From positions 1 to 34,477 of the IMG/VR virus record IMGVR_UViG_3300047557_000428: 34,477 nucleotides of DNA; one strand, 5' to 3'. The position numbers and the translations under genes are program-made. The notes beneath the pieces are model-generated. The model searched no databases. It had not been told where the DNA came from and was given only the letters and a program-made list of their open reading frames with translations. The stretch's first letter is position 1; every line of letters begins with the position of its first letter. This document shows positions 16,316 to 21,699 of this stretch, in pieces. Source of the stretch: a virus.

Positions 16316-16467
16316 TTGAACCACTCCGGGCGCAACACCCGCAGCTGCCACACGCGGGCTGCAGGCACAGACTCACCCCATTGGCTGACCGCAGCGCTGG
16401 AGATGCCCAGCAGCCGCGCTAAGGCAGCAGCGCCGCCAGCCAGATCAATTGCACGTTTCGTATCCAT
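16312..16467 (-). CDS. Cro/YdaS-like helix-turn-helix regulator
   Basis: The product is 51 aa: MDTKRAIDLAGGAAALARLL, then GISSAAVSQWGESVPAARVW and a short end. AAALARLLGISSAAVSQWG is a clear helix-turn-helix with the SAAVSQW recognition helix found in Cro/YdaS-type proteins. It is the first gene of the leftward operon and faces the rightward early genes, the position of cro-type control genes. Three inverted repeats lie in the gap in front of it and are its likely operators, so it probably controls itself and the rightward promoter. No CI-like partner is recognised in the genome. Confidence 0.82.
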   Translation of the reverse strand: MDTKRAIDLAGGAAALARLLGISSAAVSQWGESVPAARVWQLRVLRPEWFK

Positions 16468-16475
16468 CCCGCCAT

Positions 16476-16489
16476 GTTAGCAGGCTTAC
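16476..16489. promoter_or_regulatory. Operator-like inverted repeat O1
   Basis: The sequence gttagc-ag-gcttac is a 14-bp dyad with one mismatch to gtaagc-NG-gcttac. It starts 9 bp upstream of the Cro-like start and overlaps a -10-like taacat on the minus strand. It is centred 21 bp, two helical turns, from O2. Confidence 0.65.
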
Positions 16490-16496
16490 CACACTC

Positions 16497-16510
16497 TTAA
16501 GCAGGGTTAC
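16497..16510. promoter_or_regulatory. Operator-like inverted repeat O2
   Basis: The sequence ttaagc-ag-ggttac is a weaker copy of the same dyad, with changes at one position in each half. It lies two helical turns from O1, on the same face of the DNA. Confidence 0.55.
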
Positions 16511-16530
16511 ACTCTTTTGCACTTTAGTTG

Positions 16531-16559
16531 TTGACGGGTAAGGTAAGCGGGCTTACGAT
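16531..16559 (+). promoter_or_regulatory. Rightward early promoter
   Basis: A -35 box ttgacg (16531-16536) and a -10 box tacgat (16554-16559) are separated by 17 bp, the ideal spacing. The start of transcription would fall near 16566, about 40 bases before the first rightward gene. The perfect operator O3 lies between and across the boxes, so a bound repressor would block it. Confidence 0.75.
16543..16556. promoter_or_regulatory. Operator-like inverted repeat O3 (perfect)
   Basis: The sequence gtaagc-gg-gcttac is a perfect 14-bp dyad. It sits inside the rightward promoter, covering the end of the spacer and the first bases of the -10 box. Confidence 0.75.
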
Positions 16560-16606
16560 GCATCCATGCCGTAGCGATTCGCAAGCGGTCTTTTTAGGAG
16601 CCAATC

Positions 16607-16786
16607 ATGGCTGACTTTCAAATCCTTCCCTGGAGTTTCAACGATACCGAGGCGACGCTGGTTGCTTTGAACGACGCGGCGAAAGACCGCATCTATGGTG
16701 GCGTGTCGGTTGCCATCAAGTTGTCGGAACTGCAGCGCTGGTATGCAACGCTGATTGGTGACGGGTTCAAGGTTCAAGTGCTATGA
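16607..16786 (+). CDS. First rightward early gene, 59 aa, unknown function
   Basis: The product starts MADFQILPWSFNDTEATLVA and continues with a strand-helix mix ending GFKVQVL. AGGAG at 16595-16599 gives it a good ribosome site. It is the first gene under the rightward promoter and is coupled to the next frame by an ATGA overlap. It has no helix-turn-helix and is not recognised. An early host-takeover or control role is only a guess from position. Confidence 0.65.
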   Translation: MADFQILPWSFNDTEATLVALNDAAKDRIYGGVSVAIKLSELQRWYATLIGDGFKVQVL

Positions 16787-16890
16787 CCTGGCCCTTCCCA
16801 CCTCCAGGTGGGCCTATTCCTTGGACACCCAAACAGGAGCAAGACTATGCAAAACAGCAACGTGACCAAACCCCGCCTGCGCCCTATTGA
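16783..16890 (+). CDS. Possible 35-aa Pro-rich peptide
   Basis: The frame reads MTWPFPPPGGPIPWTPKQEQ and then a short Gln/Pro tail. It starts in an ATGA overlap with the gene before. The Pro/Trp-rich start may be a real short protein, but the region also contains a tight inverted repeat (cccacc/ggtggg at 16797-16812) that could explain the composition. Confidence 0.42.
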   Translation: MTWPFPPPGGPIPWTPKQEQDYAKQQRDQTPPAPY

Positions 16891-16963
16891 CTACGCAATG
16901 TGGATTGCAGTCACCGCAGGATTCATCACAGTCATTCTGGATGTGCTGGTATGGAGAGCGTAA
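16847..16963 (+). CDS. 38-aa single-span membrane protein
   Basis: The product has a polar start MQNSNVTKPRLRPIDY and then one membrane helix (AMWIAVTAGFITVILDVLVW). AGGAG at 16835-16839 supports the ATG. It overlaps its neighbours on both sides by 44 and 13 bases. It is not recognised; small membrane proteins in early phage regions often act on the host envelope or exclude other phages. Confidence 0.52.
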   Translation: MQNSNVTKPRLRPIDYAMWIAVTAGFITVILDVLVWRA

Positions 16964-17160
16964 AAACTATCATCAGCCCGACGATCCACACCGTGCGTAG
17001 CGGGGTCGGTTGGGACGCGAAAATTGAAGTGTTCATTCTGAAAGGCGAAACATGGCAATTGAGCAAAACGTTTTACGAATCCGACGATTACATGATGACA
17101 AACCTAAGGAGACACCTAAATCACCTTCAAGAATCCTTGACCCAAAGTTCGTCTATGTAA
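16951..17160 (+). CDS. Small early protein of unknown function
   Basis: The product is 69 aa from ATG at 16951: MESVKTIISPTIHTVRSGVG, then DAKIEVFILKGETWQLSKTF and a more basic end. The first 50 residues look like a folded small beta protein. The frame is open upstream to 16900, but that part overlaps the membrane peptide. The last 109 bases overlap another plausible gene in a different frame. Confidence 0.5.
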   Translation: MESVKTIISPTIHTVRSGVGWDAKIEVFILKGETWQLSKTFYESDDYMMTNLRRHLNHLQESLTQSSSM

Positions 17161-17228
17161 CCGCAGCAAAGACGGACATAACCAAGACCTGGCGCAAACA
17201 TGGATGGAGACCAATAAATGAAAGTTAA
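17052..17228 (+). CDS. 58-aa basic protein overlapping the previous gene
   Basis: The product reads MAIEQNVLRIRRLHDDKPKE, then DPKFVYVTAAKTDITKTWRK and HGWRPINES. The end, with FVYV---KTDITKTWRK-GW, resembles short basic proteins seen in early regions of other phages. The ribosome site is weak. Its stop overlaps the next start. It shares DNA with the 16951 gene for 109 bases. Confidence 0.5.
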   Translation: MAIEQNVLRIRRLHDDKPKETPKSPSRILDPKFVYVTAAKTDITKTWRKHGWRPINES

Positions 17229-17439
17229 CGCACAGCAAATCATCGAAACCGCAGAGGCTTTGGCGCGGCAGCACTACCCCAGTCCCGTCGAGCAGATTGA
17301 GCGTCTAGCGTGGCATGTGGGCCTGCTTAACGGCAGGATTCGTGAGTTGGCGGGCATCATCAACGAATGCGCTGATGAGATTGACGCAATCTTGGCTGAC
17401 TACGACAAAAAGAAAGTTCACCTAGAGCGCGTCAAATGA
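17218..17439 (+). CDS. Small helical early protein, unknown function
   Basis: The product is 73 aa, MKVNAQQIIETAEALARQHY then PVEQIERLAWHVGLLNGRIR, almost wholly helical, with a charged Lys-rich end. GGAG at 17207-17210 supports the ATG. It lies just before the ERF gene. It is not recognised. Confidence 0.65.
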   Translation: MKVNAQQIIETAEALARQHYPSPVEQIERLAWHVGLLNGRIRELAGIINECADEIDAILADYDKKKVHLERVK

Positions 17440-17481
17440 GCCACCAACAATGGTATGAAACCGTAGCAATTGAGGAACATT

Positions 17482-18054
17482 ATGAAGAACATCGCAAGCG
17501 CATTAGTGAAAGCACAGAAGGACTTTGGCCCAGCCTTGAAGTCCAGCAGCAACCCTCACTTCAAGAGCCGATACGCAGACTTAGCGGCGTGTGTGGAAGC
17601 GGTGGTGGACTCCCTGAACAAGAACGGCATCTTCCTGATGCAACAGAACCACGAGTGTTCTGACGGGGTCATTGTCGAGACCGTATTCATCCATGAAAGC
17701 GGTGAAACCTACAGCGCGGGCAAACTGCACGTTCCTGCTGCCAAGCACGACCCCCAAGGGTACGGATCGGCCCTGACTTATGCCCGCCGCTACAGCCTGA
17801 TGAGCGCCTGCGGCATAGCGCCCGAGGACGATGACGGAAACGCCGCCAAGCTCAAACCCCAAAAGCCCGCGGAGGCCATGCCAGAGGGCAAGCAAAGCAA
17901 GATTCTTGACCTGGTGGCGGCAATGGCTGACGCACCGGACGAGGACACGCTCAAGAAACTTTACGGGGAAGCGTACATCCTGTCTGCAGGCGACCAGGTC
18001 ATGCAGGCAAAAGTCATCACGGCAAAGAACAAACGCAAAGCGGAGTTGGTATGA
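17482..18054 (+). CDS. erf: ERF-family single-strand annealing recombinase
   Basis: The product is 190 aa. It starts MKNIASALVKAQKDFGPALK, then NPHFKSRYADLAACVEAVVD, and has the ERF block GYGSALTYARRYSLMSACGI followed by an acidic EDDDGNAA. These match the ERF family, whose founder is P22 Erf. Such rings anneal single strands and help circularise or replicate phage DNA. The ATG at 17482 behind GAGGA is preferred over a TTG at 17470. With the exonuclease at 18899 and the SSB-like gene at 19495 it forms a recombination set. It overlaps the next gene by four bases. Confidence 0.9.
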   Translation: MKNIASALVKAQKDFGPALKSSSNPHFKSRYADLAACVEAVVDSLNKNGIFLMQQNHECSDGVIVETVFIHESGETYSAGKLHVPAAKHDPQGYGSALTYARRYSLMSACGIAPEDDDGNAAKLKPQKPAEAMPEGKQSKILDLVAAMADAPDEDTLKKLYGEAYILSAGDQVMQAKVITAKNKRKAELV

Positions 18055-18314
18055 CCGAACAAGAAATAATTTCCATTGCCAAGTATTTAGGGTGGAACGT
18101 GGAACACACCGAGACCAACAAGCGCCTGGTGACGTTTGCCCGAGCCGTTCATCTGTACCGGATGCCCATACCGCTGAACAACGACCAAATCCACGCTTGT
18201 TTTAACCATGTTGAATATGAGACACCGCACAACTGGTTGCTGAATCCAGAGCCTTGGTGCGTTGAGTTCACCAGATCGATTGAGAAGTGTCACGGCATAG
18301 GAGAGCAGACATGA
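18051..18314 (+). CDS. Small protein of unknown function in the recombination cluster
   Basis: The product is 87 aa: MTEQEIISIAKYLGWNVEHT at the start, several aromatic residues, and two Cys. It starts by an ATGA overlap with ERF and ends in an ATGA overlap with the next gene, so it is an integral part of the operon. It has no motif I recognise. Confidence 0.65.
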   Translation: MTEQEIISIAKYLGWNVEHTETNKRLVTFARAVHLYRMPIPLNNDQIHACFNHVEYETPHNWLLNPEPWCVEFTRSIEKCHGIGEQT

Positions 18315-18559
18315 CCTACTCCGACCAGGCCATTCAAGACGTAGCAATGATTGCCCGCAACGCAATCGACCGAATCATTAAGATGGATCGCTCAATTGAG
18401 GAGCGCATTAAAAAAGCAGTTCTTGCCGAACGTGAAGCCTGCGCCAGAGTATGTGAATCCATACCGTTTGAGTGGGAGCATCAGCCCAACATCTGGCAAG
18501 CCGAACAAGCCACCATGCGCGAGTGCGCTGCCGCAATAAGGAGCAGAAATGGAAATTAA
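18311..18559 (+). CDS. Small helical protein, unknown function
   Basis: The product is 82 aa from ATG at 18311 (AGGAGAGC upstream). It holds a helical stretch with KKAVLAEREACARVCESIPF, the widespread 'AEREACA-VCE' signature of small phage proteins, and ends with ECAAAIRSR. This signature is common in phage ORFans with no known role. The start at 18287 is not used because that stretch shadows the previous gene. Confidence 0.65.
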   Translation: MTYSDQAIQDVAMIARNAIDRIIKMDRSIEERIKKAVLAEREACARVCESIPFEWEHQPNIWQAEQATMRECAAAIRSRNGN

Positions 18560-18899
18560 ATGGATTGACCCCAACACCCAAACCCCGCCGTTTAATCAGC
18601 AAATTCTTGTTGTGCTGGGCGGTAGCGGCAGTACGGACGCGACGACCACATGGGACAAGTACGTCAAGGTCTGCAACGTCATCATCGGCAAAACAAGCCC
18701 AAACGACAATGATCCGTTTGACCAGTGGGACGAGTTTGTTGAAAACGGCAAGAAAGATTACGACACTTTCCAGTTCTACGTTTTTGATTACGCAGATTAC
18801 ACATATGGTATGGGCGAGGATTCCGATTCAGACTGGTATTCGGACGCAATTATTTGCTGGGCATCAATGCCAAACCTAACAGAATTCAAAGGTGTCTAA
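18549..18899 (+). CDS. DUF551-like small protein
   Basis: The product is 116 aa. The start (EIKWIDPNTQTPPFNQQILV) and end (AIICWASMPNL) recall the W----LPP-G--VLV ... -WMPLP layout of DUF551-type phage proteins. The middle is acidic and aromatic (DQWDEFVENGKKDYDTFQFY). The ATG overlaps the previous gene by 11 bases and has AAGGAG just upstream. The TAA overlaps the exonuclease ATG by one base. Function is unknown; the family match is tentative. Confidence 0.6.
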   Translation: MEIKWIDPNTQTPPFNQQILVVLGGSGSTDATTTWDKYVKVCNVIIGKTSPNDNDPFDQWDEFVENGKKDYDTFQFYVFDYADYTYGMGEDSDSDWYSDAIICWASMPNLTEFKGV

Positions 18900-19498
18900 T
18901 GGATCAACGAACTGACGAATGGTTTGCCGCCCGCCTGGGCAAAGTCACCGCAAGCCGCATCAAGGACGTACTGGCAGGCAAAACCACCGCAGCGCGGCGC
19001 AACTATCTGGCCCAGCTGGTGGTGGAGCGACTGACCCAAAAAGCACCGGAATCCTTTACCAACGCCGCGATGCAATGGGGCACGGATCAGGAACCCTTTG
19101 CCAGAGCCGCATACGAGGCCAAAACGGGCGTTCTGGTCGACGAAACCGGCCTGGTTGACCATCCGGTCATCCCCATGAGTGGCGCGTCCCCTGACGGGCT
19201 TGTAGCCAATGACGGACTGGTGGAGATTAAGTGCCCCAACACCGCCACGCACATGGACACCTTGCTGACCAAGACCCCGGACTCGGACTATGTCGGTCAG
19301 ATGCAATGGCAGATGGCCTGCACGGGACGCAAGTGGTGTGATTTCGTGAGTTTTGACCCGCGGATGCCCGAGAATCTGCAGTTATGTGTTATTCGGGTAA
19401 ATCGGGATGATAAAAAGATTGAGGAAATAGAAAAGGAGGTAATAAAATTCTTATCTGAAATCGATCAAAAGATTACCCAATTGAAAGCAATCATATGA
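18899..19498 (+). CDS. YqaJ-type (lambda Exo-like) recombination exonuclease
   Basis: The product is 199 aa from ATG at 18899. It has RTDEWFAARLGKVTASRI at the start, then WGTDQEPFAR with Glu65, SPDG with Asp99, and VEIKCPN with Glu109 and Lys111. These are the metal and catalytic residues of the YqaJ/lambda exonuclease fold. It digests one strand at double-strand ends to expose DNA for the ERF protein encoded upstream. The longer frame from 18854 shadows the previous gene. The C-terminus is a Lys/Glu helix. It overlaps the next gene by four bases. Confidence 0.9.
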   Translation: MDQRTDEWFAARLGKVTASRIKDVLAGKTTAARRNYLAQLVVERLTQKAPESFTNAAMQWGTDQEPFARAAYEAKTGVLVDETGLVDHPVIPMSGASPDGLVANDGLVEIKCPNTATHMDTLLTKTPDSDYVGQMQWQMACTGRKWCDFVSFDPRMPENLQLCVIRVNRDDKKIEEIEKEVIKFLSEIDQKITQLKAII

Positions 19499-19719
19499 GC
19501 AAGACTATTTACGAAGTAACCGTCAAAACAGGAACATATAAAAACTCAAATGGCGAGGACAAAAACCGATATCAACGCATTGGATCGGTGATCGAGACCA
19601 AGAATGGCCCGATGCTGAAGCTGGACAGCATTCCGCTGGCAGATGGGGGATGGCCTGGGTGGGCGTATCTGAACACTCCAAAGCCCAAGGATGAGTTCCC
19701 GCCTGACGAGGACTTCTAA
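19495..19719 (+). CDS. Small SSB-like protein
   Basis: The product is 74 aa. It begins KTIYEVTVKTGTYKNSNGED, then NRYQRIGSVIETKNGPMLKL, and ends in the acidic tail PPDEDF. The GTY---G--KNRYQ-IG-V pattern and the acidic tip are those of small single-stranded-DNA-binding (OB-fold) proteins of phages. Its place right after the exonuclease supports this. The acidic tail of SSBs recruits partner enzymes. It starts with an ATGA overlap. The match is from pattern only. Confidence 0.6.
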   Translation: MSKTIYEVTVKTGTYKNSNGEDKNRYQRIGSVIETKNGPMLKLDSIPLADGGWPGWAYLNTPKPKDEFPPDEDF

Positions 19720-19859
19720 TGCCAGGGCCGCGCGAATGGATCATGTTTTTCGTTTGCGCGGGCATCTGGATCATTGTCATTGCCGCACTAATTTCCGTCA
19801 TTAACCGAATCAAGAGGCGACTATGTTTGAACCGAAAGCACGAAGCACCGACCCGGTAA
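19719..19859 (+). CDS. 46-aa single-span membrane protein
   Basis: The frame reads MPGPREWIMFFVCAGIWIIV and continues IAALISVINRIKRR with a basic cytoplasmic end. It is one long membrane helix with positive residues after it. The ATG overlaps the previous stop by one base (TAATG), and its end overlaps the next gene by 37 bases. It is not recognised. Confidence 0.55.
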   Translation: MPGPREWIMFFVCAGIWIIVIAALISVINRIKRRLCLNRKHEAPTR

Positions 19860-20107
19860 CGTCCCACCTGGCGGCAGAGAGCGCCAAGGAGTTAGCCAAA
19901 CGCCACCATGAGCGCATCATTCAAGCCTTGACCAACGGCCCATGTGGAGTGGGGCAGATTGCGGAGGCTGCGGGGCTGCAGCCGCACCAGGTGGGCAAGC
20001 GCATGAGGGAGTTAGAGGCAGAGGGATTGGTGGCGTTGACTGGCAGACTGGTGAAAAACAAAAGCAACCGCCTAGAACGCGAGTGGATGGTTTGCATCCC
20101 ATATTGA
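19823..20107 (+). CDS. Winged-helix DNA-binding protein
   Basis: The product is 94 aa. Residues 20-80 form a winged helix: RHHERIIQALTNGPCGVGQI, AEAAGLQPHQVGKRMRELEA, then a wing GLVALTGRLV. It may be a transcription regulator for middle or late genes, or a small DNA-packaging helper. A strong promoter-like sequence starts at its stop codon (20104). Confidence 0.7.
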   Translation: MFEPKARSTDPVTSHLAAESAKELAKRHHERIIQALTNGPCGVGQIAEAAGLQPHQVGKRMRELEAEGLVALTGRLVKNKSNRLEREWMVCIPY

Positions 20108-20131
20108 CAACCCCGCGGAAGGGGGCAAAAT
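20104..20131 (+). promoter_or_regulatory. Promoter-like sequence before the 102-aa gene
   Basis: A consensus -35 ttgaca (20104-20109) is followed after 16 bp by caaaat (20126-20131), a fair -10. Transcription would start about 25 bases before the ATG at 20164. The -35 box overlaps the end of the winged-helix gene. Confidence 0.55.
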
Positions 20132-20163
20132 AAAGCCTCCACTAACCTTGCAAGGATGGAAAA

Positions 20164-20472
20164 ATGGGCTATTACGGAATGGAAAAACTGCCGAAAGGCG
20201 CAAAGTCGAGTGATTCAACGGGCGAAAAGCGTGTGAGCGCTTCTGCAGTTGACACTAAAGGCGTGCCCAGCACTACGGGCGCAACTCCCCCGAAAGGCGC
20301 AACCTCGAGCGACCGCAGCGGTGAGCGCCGTGCGGCGATTGTGGGTGGCGTTGGTATGGGCGCAATGGATGGTTCTGGTCGCGCTGGCGATCAAGGCAAG
20401 CATGACGGTCGCCTGGGTGATATGAAGGGTCACATGGGCGAGAAGGTCTGCTACAACCACATGCGTGGTTAA
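20164..20472 (+). CDS. Gly/Lys/Ser-rich protein with internal repeat, unknown function
   Basis: The product is 102 aa and probably disordered. It contains a duplicated unit, LPKGAKSSDSTGEKR at residues about 9-23 and PPKGATSSDRSGERR at about 42-56, followed by a Gly/Met/Asp-rich half ending EKVCYNHMRG. AAGGATGG lies upstream of the ATG. It has its own promoter-like sequence and a large hairpin after its stop, so it may be made in quantity. It is not recognised. Confidence 0.6.
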   Translation: MGYYGMEKLPKGAKSSDSTGEKRVSASAVDTKGVPSTTGATPPKGATSSDRSGERRAAIVGGVGMGAMDGSGRAGDQGKHDGRLGDMKGHMGEKVCYNHMRG

Positions 20473-20475
20473 GGC

Positions 20476-20510
20476 GAGTCGGGAAGCCTGATGCAGCAGG
20501 CCACCGACTC
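20476..20510 (+). other. Large stem-loop after the 102-aa gene
   Basis: An outer stem gagtcgg/ccgactc (7 bp) and an inner stem gcctg/caggc (5 bp) enclose the loop atgcag, with small internal loops. No T tract follows (taaccattcc), so it is not a classical terminator. It could protect the 3' end of the upstream message or be a processing site. Confidence 0.65.
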
Positions 20511-20533
20511 TAACCATTCCTGACAGGACAGAA

Positions 20534-20752
20534 ATGGCTGAGAATCATTGTATTGATTGCAAGTATTTTGTCGACCACACCCAATTAGGGCAATGTCGGC
20601 GGTTCCCCCTATATCAAGCGCGGCACAGAAACGAGTGGTGCGGGGAATTCTGGCCTCAGGAAGTGGATGTCACATTCCAACCGAAAGAAGTGCAAGTGAT
20701 TCCCGTCGTGGAACCCAAGCGCAAACCTGGAAGGCCGAAGAAAAATGCTTAA
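20534..20752 (+). CDS. Small four-Cys protein with AT-hook-like tail
   Basis: The product is 72 aa. Cys6, Cys9, Cys21 and Cys36 (CIDCKYF, GQCRRFP, EWCGEFWP) could bind zinc or an iron-sulphur cluster. The C-terminus RKPGRPKKNA matches the core of an AT-hook, which binds the minor groove of AT-rich DNA. The TAA lies eight bases inside the GroES-like gene. Role unknown; a DNA-linked one is possible. Confidence 0.62.
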   Translation: MAENHCIDCKYFVDHTQLGQCRRFPLYQARHRNEWCGEFWPQEVDVTFQPKEVQVIPVVEPKRKPGRPKKNA

Positions 20753-21002
20753 ACCCTTGCGCGACAGAATTGTCGTAAAGCCACAGACCCGCAGCATCAG
20801 CGACGTCATTTATGTGGACAACCGAGAACCCTTCAACGAGGGCACGGTCATTGCTATAGGCCCGCTGGTAGACCAGACCAAAGTTGGGGATTTCATCAAG
20901 TACGGCAATGGGGACTATTTGAATTGGCCTGTCCACAACATTGATGGGCAGGACTACCAGATCATTCAAGAAGCGGACATTTGCGCCGTGGTAGAACCAT
21001 GA
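20745..21002 (+). CDS. GroES-like co-chaperonin
   Basis: The product is 85 aa, near the 95-97 aa of bacterial GroES. It starts MLKPLRDRIVVKPQTR, has a mobile-loop-like SISDVIYVDN, then EGTVIAIGP, KVGDFIKYG and the ending EADICAVVEP. These follow the order of the Cpn10 fold (PL-DRV-VK ... G-V-AVG ... VGD-V-F ... DILA-VE). A hydrophobic VIY takes the place of the GroEL-binding IVL. Phage co-chaperonins such as T4 gp31 adapt host GroEL for folding their coat protein. It is coupled on both sides by overlaps. Confidence 0.78.
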   Translation: MLKPLRDRIVVKPQTRSISDVIYVDNREPFNEGTVIAIGPLVDQTKVGDFIKYGNGDYLNWPVHNIDGQDYQIIQEADICAVVEP

Positions 21003-21160
21003 AGCCAGGACTATACGCAAACATCCATGCCAAGCGGGAGCGCATAGAGCGCGAGAAGGCCGAGGGCAAGCCCGTGGAGAAGATGCGGAAGCCTGGAACT
21101 AAGGGTGCGCCGACTGCCCAAGCATTCAAGGACGCTGCCAAAACAGCGAAAAAGAAATGA
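20999..21160 (+). CDS. Small basic phage protein (GLYANIHAKR type)
   Basis: The product is 53 aa: MKPGLYANIHAKRERIEREK, then a KMRKPGTKGAPTAQAFKDAA stretch and a Lys tail. Proteins with this GLYANI-AKR...MRKPG-KGAPTA-AF pattern are common and unexplained in environmental phages. It overlaps both neighbours by four bases (ATGA). Confidence 0.7.
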   Translation: MKPGLYANIHAKRERIEREKAEGKPVEKMRKPGTKGAPTAQAFKDAAKTAKKK

Positions 21161-21429
21161 AAAAGCACGACAAGCCGATCCCGCACAAGACCACGGGCAA
21201 GGACAAGACCTACAACCCGACAGAAAAGGGTGCAGGAATGACCGCCAAGGGCAGGGCAGAGTACAACGCCAAGAACAATGCCAATCTGAAGCCACCGGCT
21301 CCAAACCCCAAGACCGAAAAAGACAAGGGACGCAAAGCCAGCTTCTGCGCCAGAATGGAAGGCGTGGTCAAGCACTCCAAAGGCCCTGCAGAACGGGCTA
21401 AGGCATCATTGAAGAACTGGAACTGCTGA
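21157..21429 (+). CDS. Small basic phage protein (DUF6321-like)
   Basis: The product is 90 aa. TAKGRAEYNAKNNANLKPPA followed by RKASFCARMEGV and a KASLKNWNC ending is the pattern of a common phage family of unknown role (I recall it as DUF6321). It is very basic and could bind nucleic acid. It starts with ATGA coupling and its last base is shared with the next ATG. Confidence 0.7.
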   Translation: MKKHDKPIPHKTTGKDKTYNPTEKGAGMTAKGRAEYNAKNNANLKPPAPNPKTEKDKGRKASFCARMEGVVKHSKGPAERAKASLKNWNC

Positions 21430-21620
21430 TGACGCTAGAACAACTGCAAAACGAGCAGAAAAACCTGGAAACCCAACTGAAACAGGCAGAAATGCAAGCC
21501 GCCACCATCAACGGGGCACTCATGTTCTGCAAGCACCTGATCCAACTGGAGAGCGCAAATGCCACTCAAGCACAGCAAAACCAAGGAAGCCCTGAAAGAG
21601 AACATCAAGACGGAAATTAA
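21429..21620 (+). CDS. 63-aa coiled-coil protein
   Basis: The product is a Gln/Glu-rich heptad helix ([20 protein letters not shown]) with one Cys and a polar tail. It starts one base inside the previous gene, and its last 62 bases overlap the next small gene. It is not recognised beyond the coiled coil. Confidence 0.6.
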   Translation: MTLEQLQNEQKNLETQLKQAEMQAATINGALMFCKHLIQLESANATQAQQNQGSPEREHQDGN

Positions 21621-21699
21621 AGCAGGCAAACCGCCGAAACAGGCGGTTGCAATCGCCTACTCCGTGAAGCGCGAAGCAGAAAAAAAGAAAAAGAAGTGA
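21559..21699 (+). CDS. 46-aa Lys-rich phage protein ([12 protein letters not shown] type)
   Basis: The frame reads [20 protein letters not shown], then [20 protein letters not shown] and a poly-Lys end. The '[14 protein letters not shown]' pattern is widespread in phages beside packaging genes; its role is unknown. Its stop overlaps the GTG of the methyltransferase (GTGA). Confidence 0.65.
   Translation: MPLKHSKTKEALKENIKTEIKAGKPPKQAVAIAYSVKREAEKKKKK

Noticed and set aside
16107-16376. 89-codon reverse frame over the Cro-like gene region
   Set aside because: Covers the Cro-like gene and the 58-aa gene in another frame; both of those have better starts and coupling.
16797-16812. Terminator-like inverted repeat cccacc/ggtggg
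   Set aside because: The loop is only four bases and no T tract follows; it lies in a possible coding frame. It may still form a weak hairpin.
17436-17663. 75-codon frame starting by ATGA overlap before ERF
   Set aside because: The start looks coupled, but 182 of its 228 bases overlap the well-supported ERF gene and its second half is low-complexity shadow. The first 25 residues could still be a short real peptide.
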